Positions 26,219 through 33,210 of a stretch of DNA of 64,000 nt are shown in pieces. A model generated the notes under the pieces. That model saw only the letters and a list, made by a program, of their open reading frames with translations, did not search any database and was not told where the DNA came from. The first letter of the stretch is position 1. Each line of letters opens with the position of its first letter. This stretch comes from Methanomassiliicoccales archaeon (GTDB lineage Archaea; Thermoplasmatota; Thermoplasmata; Methanomassiliicoccales; UBA472): positions 455,957-519,956 of the forward strand of contig CP058896.1 of assembly GCA_013415865.1 (NCBI GenBank), in the 5' to 3' direction. The position numbers and the translations under genes were made by a program.

Positions 26219-27253
26219 TCAATCTGCCCACGTTATAGGGAGGTATTCAGAGTAATCGTCGCCCAATTCCTTTGGGACCTTGCCATCGAACAGGTCTGGA
26301 TGAGCTATCCTCGCGCAGATGTAGGTCGCATCGACCATCCGTATGCTCTGTCTCATGAAGATGTTGTCAGATTGGCCGAAGATCGAATAGATCTCATCAG
26401 AGACGACGGCCGGCAGCCCCGCCATGAGCGCATCGCTCTTAAGGACGGATAATGCTGTGTTGACGTCGCCCATCGACATCGCAGCAAGTATGATGATGTC
26501 AGGGTCGGCTGCCACGACATCCTCCCTCGTGACCATTGCCCAGGCCTCCTTTTCCTCAAAGGCATTGACCGCCCCCGCGCGCTCGATGATCTCATCAACG
26601 AATGAACCCCCACCGCTCACCCAGATGCTGCTCTCATCCCACCATATGACCAACATGATGCGAGGCCTGTCCTCGCTATTCTCGACCTTCGACCTTATGG
26701 CCTCGAACTTGTTGTCCATCGTAACTATCAATGACTCGGCCTTATCTTCCTTATGAAGCGCCTTTCCCATGATCTCGATGTTGTCTTTAATCAAGGTGGA
26801 GTTGTAGCATGTGAACATCACGACGACAGTTATCTCTGCCTGTTCCAGCTTTGGTATCATGCTGATCTGCTCTGAGACGCTCTCCTCTAAAAAGACCACA
26901 TCCGGGGCCAGCAAGATTATCTTCTCCACATCTATGCCATAAAAGAATCCGCCCACCGTCTCGAGGTCTCCATTTTCTACCCGTTCCGTGACATCAGATG
27001 GGAAATCACAATAATTGGTCACACCGACAAGGTCCTCACCTGAACCGAACGCATAGACCATCTCTGTCAATGCAGGGGACACGGATACGATGGAATGAGG
27101 GGCCTTCTCTATCGTCACCGACCTTCCTTTCGCATCGGTAAGTGTGACGGGGATGTCCTCCTCATCATTGGATGATATGACCGCCCATAGGCCCGCTCCC
27201 AGCAATACCGCCACTATGAAAATGGCGGCCAAGACCTTTCCTTTCTTCTCCAT
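26219..27253 (-). CDS. btuF: Corrinoid ABC transporter substrate-binding protein (BtuF)
   Basis: A 344-residue class III periplasmic-binding-type protein. Residues about 7-25 form a hydrophobic signal or membrane anchor (KVLAAIFIVAVLLGAGLWAV), consistent with an archaeal membrane-tethered binding protein. Family features include VTLTDAKGRSVTIEKAPHSI, VSVSPALTEMVYAFG and VGVTNYCDFP. GGAGAGG precedes the ATG. It heads the eight-gene btuFCD-cobD-cbiB-cbiS-cobS-cobY operon. Confidence 0.9.
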   Translation of the reverse strand: MEKKGKVLAAIFIVAVLLGAGLWAVISSNDEEDIPVTLTDAKGRSVTIEKAPHSIVSVSPALTEMVYAFGSGEDLVGVTNYCDFPSDVTERVENGDLETVGGFFYGIDVEKIILLAPDVVFLEESVSEQISMIPKLEQAEITVVVMFTCYNSTLIKDNIEIMGKALHKEDKAESLIVTMDNKFEAIRSKVENSEDRPRIMLVIWWDESSIWVSGGGSFVDEIIERAGAVNAFEEKEAWAMVTREDVVAADPDIIILAAMSMGDVNTALSVLKSDALMAGLPAVVSDEIYSIFGQSDNIFMRQSIRMVDATYICARIAHPDLFDGKVPKELGDDYSEYLPITWAD

Positions 27254-27297
27254 TCAAACCTCTCCTGGATATACAAACTTTCAACTTAGTTCATTAA

Positions 27298-27314
27298 TTG
27301 GATATATCATCCAA
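27298..27314 (-). promoter_or_regulatory. Palindromic operator upstream of btuF operon (TTGGAT-N5-ATCCAA)
   Basis: Same 6-5-6 palindrome as at 18618-18634, here with spacer ATATC. It lies 45-61 bp upstream of the btuF ATG and overlaps the transcription start predicted from the TATA box at 27335-27343. A looser half-site-like TGGATATAC lies closer to the gene near 27266. Confidence 0.65.
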
Positions 27315-27334
27315 CCCATACTGAACAGCACCAT

Positions 27335-27343
27335 GATATAAAT
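27335..27343 (-). promoter_or_regulatory. TATA box of the btuF operon
   Basis: TTTATATC on the - strand, centred about 33 bp upstream of the centre of the operator; predicted transcription start near 27313. Confidence 0.55.
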
Positions 27344-27384
27344 CACTTTTCAATCCTTACGTGCTTGGATGGGGGATTTATCCA

Positions 27385-28995
27385 TCAGACCTCGCCAATG
27401 GGCGCCGACCAAGCATCTTCGCGCTTGGAGGCCGTCATTATGATAAGCACATGACCGTCCCTGTCGATCTTAATGACGTTCAGCTCGCATGGCAGGTTAG
27501 ACCCGTCCTTGGTCATCGCATCGGCCAGGAACTCGACCTCGTCCCGCGGTCCCATTTCCGATATTATCTCTTCCACCATCTGCCTCTCCTTTGGAACGAA
27601 TATGTCCTCGAGGTCGATCGTCTCCATCTCTTCCTTCTGGTAGCCCATGATGCTATAGAATGCTGGGTTGGCATAGATCACGCGCATATCGCAGTCCCCG
27701 ACCAGCATTGAAATCTTGCTGCGCTCAAGTATGCGGACGAGAGATAGGAGCCTTCCCTCGGCAAGGATCCTTCTTTCCTGCTCGAATGTGATGTGCTCCC
27801 TCAATGAGATGATCTCTTTTGCCTGTCCCTTCATAAGATTGGATAGCTGCTCCCTTAATCTGATGAGCTCGTCCTTTGTCCTGCGCTGCTCTGTGACATC
27901 ACGGATGACGGACACGACCCTGCCCACCTCATCACCGTTCATGATAGGGGCCCTTTTGACCTCAAAGACCAGCTCTTTCCCTTTGAATTTGATCCTTCCT
28001 TCTTTCAATGAGCCTCTTCCGGTCTTTACGACCTCTCCGAGATCGTCCAATGTGGTCCCCTTGATGAAGGGCATCACGTCATTGATGTCCTCACCGATGA
28101 CATTGCCATAGATCCCCAACGAATCCAATTTTGACAAGAAAGCATCATTGGCCACGAGTATCTTGTTGTGCTTGTCCGTCACAAACAACATCTCCTCGAT
28201 GGCGTTAATTGCGGTCTTGTGGTCATTATCAGACCTTAGCAGGGCCCACTCTACCATCTTCCTGCGCTCTACCTCTGCCTGAAGTTTGATGTTCAGGACC
28301 CTGAGGTCCTCTTCCGAGCATCTTCCTTCAAGCTCGGACATCTGGACCTCGAGCAATTTGTCCAAGATGAAGTTCATATTCGGTGGGCCCGCATCGACCC
28401 TTGAACATTTCTCTGGGTCCATATAGAAATGATTGCGGCAGACGTGACCTTTGATCAGAAGGGTCGGATGCGTCATTATCGAGTTCATTATGGTCGACCT
28501 TCCACCATATGCATCGATCATACAGACCCCGACGGCCCTCTTTTCCTCAAAGACCTTGTTGCTGAGGGATTCGAACGATATGTGCTCCTTTTGGCCCATC
28601 ATCCTCTTCAGATGTTCAGATTCTGTGAAGACCCACACCGCATTGTAGCCTTCGTCCGTCGCGAGGTCGATCGTATCGCCAAGGACCGCTAGCATGGACT
28701 CGGCGGTCGGTGGTCTCTCAAGACCTGTATACGGATGTGGGACCTTGGCACTTCCATCCATGCCTATACATATCTGTCCCACCGCTGTATCATCTAGAAT
28801 ACCTTTTACAATTTGTTCCTTTTCCTCGCTTGCCAAGAAAACGCATGCCTCTTTGCGGTCGGATACCAACCGTAGAACCCTTGATAATAATGTCACCATG
28901 TTCTCATGGTCCTCGTAGTAAAATGCGACGTGGTCATGAACGTCCAGTTTGTCTAACCCCATGTTCTTTCCTACGAGGTTGCGATGGCCATGCAT
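27385..28995 (-). CDS. MEDS-PAS sensory protein
   Basis: A soluble 536-residue sensor. Residues about 15-190 match the MEDS domain (DVHDHVAFYYEDHENM, EACVFLASEEKEQI, VCMIDAYGG). This is followed by a short coiled coil, a first PAS domain (about 285-400; FVTDKHNKILVANDAF, with PAC-like RVVSVIRDVTEQRR), a second coiled coil and a second PAS domain (about 435-536; VIYANPAFYSIMGYQKEEME). No kinase, cyclase or DNA-binding domain follows, so output is probably by protein interaction. MEDS domains occur in methanogen/methylotroph sensors; the ligand is unknown. ATG 28962 is an alternative start. Confidence 0.8.
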   Translation of the reverse strand: MHGHRNLVGKNMGLDKLDVHDHVAFYYEDHENMVTLLSRVLRLVSDRKEACVFLASEEKEQIVKGILDDTAVGQICIGMDGSAKVPHPYTGLERPPTAESMLAVLGDTIDLATDEGYNAVWVFTESEHLKRMMGQKEHISFESLSNKVFEEKRAVGVCMIDAYGGRSTIMNSIMTHPTLLIKGHVCRNHFYMDPEKCSRVDAGPPNMNFILDKLLEVQMSELEGRCSEEDLRVLNIKLQAEVERRKMVEWALLRSDNDHKTAINAIEEMLFVTDKHNKILVANDAFLSKLDSLGIYGNVIGEDINDVMPFIKGTTLDDLGEVVKTGRGSLKEGRIKFKGKELVFEVKRAPIMNGDEVGRVVSVIRDVTEQRRTKDELIRLREQLSNLMKGQAKEIISLREHITFEQERRILAEGRLLSLVRILERSKISMLVGDCDMRVIYANPAFYSIMGYQKEEMETIDLEDIFVPKERQMVEEIISEMGPRDEVEFLADAMTKDGSNLPCELNVIKIDRDGHVLIIMTASKREDAWSAPIGEV

Positions 28996-29075
28996 ACAAC
29001 TATCTGTTTTAATCTGTGTGCTATTAATGGTTTGGATTGGGTTATTTTCTGGATAATGCCGCCCCTTGATAGGAA

Positions 29076-29086
29076 CTGTAATATCC
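29076..29086 (+). promoter_or_regulatory. TATA-like element of the dCTP deaminase/dUTPase gene
   Basis: CTGTAATATCC, about 26 bp before the ATG at 29108, consistent with a leaderless transcript. Confidence 0.4.
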
Positions 29087-29107
29087 ATTCCATACATTGT
29101 AGCGTCG

Positions 29108-29599
29108 ATGTGCATCATACCTGACCATGAGATCGTGGTACTGTTGAGGCAAGGAGCACTTGTCATAGAACCTTTCTCTGAGGATGGGCTTACGCCTAAC
29201 GGATACGACCTGAGGGTGGCGGAGGTCAGACCTGCATCGTCCATGGAGACGGTGAGGGAAGGGGTGGCCGACCTTGCACCTGGCTCAATGTCGTTCGTGA
29301 GCACCTTGGAAAGGGTCGAGCTCCCGGATGATGTGTCTGCGCAATTATGGACCAGGACCAGCTGGATCAGGAAAGGTCTATTGGTGGGCCTCGGCAAGGT
29401 AGATGCGGGTTTTCATGGTACTCTCACCTTCATGGTCTTCAACGCCTCCTCTAATATCGTCGAGCTGCCTATCGGCTCAAGGTTTGTCCAGATCGTCTTC
29501 GAGACGATGAGGTCCAAGGTGGCGATGACCTACGAGAAAAGGAGCGGGAACTATCAGGACCAGAAGGGGATCACTCTAGAACCAGTCAAGAAGCTTTAG
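29108..29599 (+). CDS. dCTP deaminase / dUTPase family protein
   Basis: A 163-residue trimeric-dUTPase-fold protein. Motifs are NGYDLRVAEV (residues about 34-43), WTRTSWIRKGLLVG, GKVDAGFHGTLTFMVFN and IGSRFVQIVFE. In dCTP deaminases the segment after GFHG contains a catalytic Glu (as in TLEL); here it reads TLTFMVFN, so that Glu is absent and the protein may be a dUTPase rather than a deaminase. The last 24 bp overlap the convergent trm5 gene. The start at 29108 is favoured over 29066 by family length and promoter position. Confidence 0.8.
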   Translation: MCIIPDHEIVVLLRQGALVIEPFSEDGLTPNGYDLRVAEVRPASSMETVREGVADLAPGSMSFVSTLERVELPDDVSAQLWTRTSWIRKGLLVGLGKVDAGFHGTLTFMVFNASSNIVELPIGSRFVQIVFETMRSKVAMTYEKRSGNYQDQKGITLEPVKKL

Positions 29600-30607
29600 G
29601 TCGATGGAGAATACGCTCGAGGATGGAGAGTAGGTCTTGAGCTCCTCATATCTGACTATCTCGACCTTCACGCCCATCCCCATTGCATCACCCGCCAGAG
29701 ATCTCATGACATCGTCTATCTCACCCTTTTCACAGATGTGATAAAGATGCAACGTCCCGCCGAAGTTCAACCTCGTCAGGGCATCAGCATAAAATTCCCT
29801 GGCCGAGTGAGGGAGGTTCATCACTATCCTGTCCGAGCATGGGATCTCGAAAATCACCTGTCTTGAATCCCCCTCTATCGGGACTACGTTCGTGGCCCGG
29901 TTTGCGACGATGTTCCGCTTCAGATATTCTACTGCATCATGGTTTATGTCGATCGCGAATACTGTCGACGCCTTAGAATACTTGGCTATCATGATGGCAA
30001 AAGGGCCTACCCCGGTGAACATGTCGACCACCATCTCTCCTGGCGTCACGAGCTTGGCAACCCTCATCCGCTCATTGGCCAATCGTGGATTGAAATAGAC
30101 CTTGCTGGGATCGACATGGAGACGAAGTCCATATTCCTGATGGACGGTCTCCATTTCACCCTCCCCAGAGATGTTCGTGAGCTCCCTGACCCTGTGCTCC
30201 CCCTTCACCCCTCCGTCCAAGGCGACCATGCGGAGGCGGGGCAAGGCCTTCCGCATCGCATCTCCCACCTGCCTTTTATATGGAAGGAGGGCGTCAGGCA
30301 ACCTGATGATGCCGATATCGCCTATTGTGTCAAATGATGTTGGCAACAGGCCTTGAAGTTCCTCAGGTATATCCGCCAGTGCCTTATAATCCCCTTCAGA
30401 AAGGTCACGTTCCTCGAACTCTTCCTCCGATATTTCAAACACACCGATGTCCTCTGGCTCCTTCAGGACTGGAATGAGTATATGCGTATCGGTACGCACT
30501 ATCCTCAGCCCGATGTCGAGGATGCCCTTCTCTATAAGCTTTTTACGAACGGACTCTCCTTCACCCTTCGGGACCTTGACACAAAGGGAACGCACGGTGT
30601 TGTCCAT
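29576..30607 (-). CDS. trm5: tRNA (guanine(37)-N1)-methyltransferase, Trm5 family
   Basis: SAM-dependent methylation of G37 next to the anticodon. The 343-residue protein has the N-terminal D1 region (LCVKVPKGEGESVRKKL), the middle domain (YGLRLHVDPSKVYFNPRLANER), SAM motif I DMFTGVGPFAIMIAK and the catalytic-site motif VMNLPHSAREF. The ATG at 30607 shares the tetranucleotide CATG with the divergent dphB start. Longer in-frame starts would run through dphB. Confidence 0.93.
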   Translation of the reverse strand: MDNTVRSLCVKVPKGEGESVRKKLIEKGILDIGLRIVRTDTHILIPVLKEPEDIGVFEISEEEFEERDLSEGDYKALADIPEELQGLLPTSFDTIGDIGIIRLPDALLPYKRQVGDAMRKALPRLRMVALDGGVKGEHRVRELTNISGEGEMETVHQEYGLRLHVDPSKVYFNPRLANERMRVAKLVTPGEMVVDMFTGVGPFAIMIAKYSKASTVFAIDINHDAVEYLKRNIVANRATNVVPIEGDSRQVIFEIPCSDRIVMNLPHSAREFYADALTRLNFGGTLHLYHICEKGEIDDVMRSLAGDAMGMGVKVEIVRYEELKTYSPSSSVFSIDLKLLDWF

Positions 30608-31400
30608 GGGAGAATTGATATTTGTTGGTTTAGGGCTGGGCTCAGCGAAGGACATGAGCATCCGGGCGCTAGAGGAGCTGAGGTCATGCGAGATGATATT
30701 CGGTGAGTTCTACACCTCGAGATTGGTCGGATCCAGCATTGAGGACGTGGAGGAGCTCGTAGGAAAGAAGGTCGTGAGGCTCAAAAGAGCGGATGTCGAA
30801 GAGGGCGAGGAAATGATCGTGGCTGCCAGGGACCATAAGGTCGCATTCATCACGGCAGGGGACACGATGGCGGCCACCACGCATGTTGATATACGGATCC
30901 GTGCAGAGGAGGGGGGGGTCCCTACAAGGCTTGTTCATGGCACCTCGATCTTCTCAGCAGCGTCATCCGCCCTTGGTCTCCAGCCATACAAGTTCGGTCG
31001 TACCGTGACCTTGCCGTTCCCAGAACCTGGGTACGTCCCTCTCAGCCCCTACGAAAGGATCCTGGAGAACAAGGAGCGCGGCCTTCATACGCTGGTCCTT
31101 TTGGACATCAGAGAGGAGGAGGGGAGATATATGACCTCTCGGGAGGCGGTGAGATGGCTTCTGGACGCCGAGACCAGGGCCGGCTTGGGCCTGATAAATG
31201 ACCGGACGGTGATATGCGCGGCGGCAAGGATAGGGGGGATCGACGAGAAGGTCGCCGCAGGCTACCCAAAAAAGATGTTGGACCTCGACATGGGCCCGCC
31301 ATTGCATACCCTTGTCATACCAGGTAAGCTCCATTTCATGGAATCGATGGCGCTCGTCATGTTCGCCGGCGCTCCCGAGGAGATTGCCAAAGAGGATTGA
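30606..31400 (+). CDS. dphB: Diphthine synthase (DphB)
   Basis: Methylates the modified histidine of elongation factor 2 on the way to diphthamide. The 264-residue tetrapyrrole-methylase-fold protein begins MGELIFVGLGLGSAKDMSIR and shows FGEFYTS, ITAGDTMAATTHVD, HGTSIFSAASSALGLQPYKF and PLHTLVIPGKLHFME. The start codon overlaps the divergent trm5 start by two bases, so upstream control elements must lie within trm5. It is convergent with the FtsZ-like gene with no gap. Confidence 0.94.
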   Translation: MGELIFVGLGLGSAKDMSIRALEELRSCEMIFGEFYTSRLVGSSIEDVEELVGKKVVRLKRADVEEGEEMIVAARDHKVAFITAGDTMAATTHVDIRIRAEEGGVPTRLVHGTSIFSAASSALGLQPYKFGRTVTLPFPEPGYVPLSPYERILENKERGLHTLVLLDIREEEGRYMTSREAVRWLLDAETRAGLGLINDRTVICAAARIGGIDEKVAAGYPKKMLDLDMGPPLHTLVIPGKLHFMESMALVMFAGAPEEIAKED

Positions 31401-32327
31401 TCATCTCGACCCTAACAGGACCGTGACCTGCGCCTTTCCGTTCATAGAGGGGTCGGTGCGTGCAGCATAGGTGATTGGGGCGTGTGGGATTCTGTTCGCG
31501 ATGTCATATGCCATGGACCTCGCCAGGTCCGTGTTGTCCTCTCCCGTCACCATCATCGCCAGGCAGGAAGATACCTTGTCCATCGATATGTCGAACCAGG
31601 GCGAAGCAAAAGCCTCTGACACGGCAGTTCGGTCGGCAAAGATGCCTGTCCCCATCCCGACGCCCAAACGGCATTGAGAGCATCCCTTGAACAGCTCTTT
31701 GACCTCCTTCAAGGATCCTGTCGTCAAAGCCTGCCTCATCTCGCCCGGTACGAAGTTCATCACCTGGTCCATGACCCGGAAGGCCTTTCGGAACTGAAGC
31801 TGAGGCGCCGCCTTTGCGAGACCGTCGTTCTCCAGCACCACGCAGATATCGGAAAGTCCTGAGAGCTTGACCAGCCCCTCAGCGGCGTGCTTATGCCGGT
31901 CCTTCCCTTCCACTGAGAAAGGGAGGCAGACCACTGAGACCACCATCCTCACCTGCCTCCTCGATATGCTGGCAAGGACTGGGGCAGTATGACTCCCGGT
32001 CTCCCCTCCAAGACCTACGAATATGAACACGATGTCCCTCTCGTCGACGATCTCGGACATGCGGCCCACCGATGGAATGACCTTGGTCAATAGGTGCGGG
32101 GAAGTTGTCCTGAAGACCTCAAGGTCTGTGCTCGAGATCTTTACCATTTCGAAGGGGCGCCTGTCACAATCCTCTTTTTTGGCTATCCCGAACCTCTCCA
32201 GACCTGACGCCGCCACGGCGTTGCACCCTGCACCTCCAACGCCCACGACAATAACGGAGGGCTTTTCATTCCCAGAAGGAAGGCACCGTGGCTCAAATCT
32301 CATGCCTTCAGGATGGCGATTTTCCAT
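31401..32327 (-). CDS. Non-canonical FtsZ/tubulin-family protein
   Basis: A 308-residue protein with an FtsZ-like GTPase plan. The N-terminal VIVVGVGGAGCNAVAASGLE matches the FtsZ G1 region, but the tubulin signature GGGTGTG is altered to GLGGETGSHTAPVLA and the T7 synergy loop reads WFDISMDKVSSC, only partly preserving the acidic residues. It is therefore probably not the main cell-division FtsZ. The start at 32327 lies 37 bp after the RHH gene stop; ATG 32303 is possible. It probably forms an operon with the upstream RHH gene. Confidence 0.75.
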   Translation of the reverse strand: MENRHPEGMRFEPRCLPSGNEKPSVIVVGVGGAGCNAVAASGLERFGIAKKEDCDRRPFEMVKISSTDLEVFRTTSPHLLTKVIPSVGRMSEIVDERDIVFIFVGLGGETGSHTAPVLASISRRQVRMVVSVVCLPFSVEGKDRHKHAAEGLVKLSGLSDICVVLENDGLAKAAPQLQFRKAFRVMDQVMNFVPGEMRQALTTGSLKEVKELFKGCSQCRLGVGMGTGIFADRTAVSEAFASPWFDISMDKVSSCLAMMVTGEDNTDLARSMAYDIANRIPHAPITYAARTDPSMNGKAQVTVLLGSR

Positions 32328-32364
32328 ATTATCCTTACTGGTTGTCCCAGATGGTCCTCTGCCT

Positions 32365-32748
32365 CTATTTTCTCTGGACGACCGCATCTATGTTCTTTGA
32401 TCTGGACAGGACCTGCAGTTTCGAAAGAGATGGAGGTATCACTACCTTATCTATATTGGTGATGCTCTCGACCTTTTCTTTGAATGTCTGCCAGTCCACA
32501 TCTGACATGAACTCCAGCTCATCGATGTTGGCAAAGGAGACCATTCCGTCCATGGAATCCAGATCGCTCTTTGAGACCGTTATTGTATCGATGTTCTGGA
32601 TCTTGTAGGACCTGGGAGCGTCCCTGTCCACGAATGCCCTCATGACCTCTGTCGTGAGCTCGCCTATCGACTTACCATTCTTCTTGGCCTCGGCTGCAAA
32701 CTTGGAGTAGACCTCATCATCGATGCCTCTGATGGTCACATCGGTCAT
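32365..32748 (-). CDS. Ribbon-helix-helix domain protein with novel C-terminal region
   Basis: A 127-residue protein. Residues 1-42 (TDVTIRGIDDEVYSKFAAEA...) look like an Arc/CopG-type ribbon-helix-helix DNA-binding domain. The remainder is not recognised; it shows a loose repeat around NIDTITVSKSDLDS, NIDELEFMSDVDW and NIDKVVIPPSLSKL. AAGGTGATC precedes the ATG. Its partner downstream is the FtsZ-like gene, not an obvious toxin, so it may be an autoregulator of that unit. Confidence 0.7.
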   Translation of the reverse strand: MTDVTIRGIDDEVYSKFAAEAKKNGKSIGELTTEVMRAFVDRDAPRSYKIQNIDTITVSKSDLDSMDGMVSFANIDELEFMSDVDWQTFKEKVESITNIDKVVIPPSLSKLQVLSRSKNIDAVVQRK

Positions 32749-33210
32749 TTAGATCACCTTTGGAGGGTGCCATCTCAACACTCTCCATCTTCTATATGTC
32801 TTTGATGATTATTATGATTTTGATGAATTTGGTGAAAAAAGGAATAATGAAATCATCTGTTCCAACAACTTGACCGAGTCGACGATATTGCGACTGAAAT
32901 ATCCCTTTCACAATTGCACGGCCTACATGGCGTCCGATGATCCCTCTTATTAAGTGCATGAGGGGGCGTTGTTCTGGATATTCTGATAAAGAGTTCCCAT
33001 AGAACGTCTATGATCTTATCGTTCAATTTCCTAGACCGATGGTCTTTAATTGTTTTCATATTTATCATCAATATCACCAATATCACCATTAGCATATAAT
33101 GAATACTTATATGTTTGCTTGTTCCTGATCGAGAGACCATCATCACTTTCGACCGACCGACGAAAAACGATATGGTCTGCTAGTCATACCCTCGGCTGGA
33201 GGAGAACTTG
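32749..33210. other. AT-rich intergenic region before herA
   Basis: About 460 bp between the divergent RHH gene and herA. It holds a TATA-like GACATATAG near 32802-32810 for the RHH gene, a tandem ATATCACCA repeat (about 33072-33090), a TATA-like TACTTATATG near 33107-33116 for herA, and a leader in which AGACCAT (near 33134) can pair with ATGGTCT (near 33172). The 97-codon - strand frame here has unlikely composition and I do not call it. Confidence 0.4.

Noticed and set aside
32853-33146. 97-codon - strand frame in the RHH-herA gap
   Set aside because: Composition is unlike the neighbours, there is no ribosome site, and it crosses the predicted herA promoter elements.
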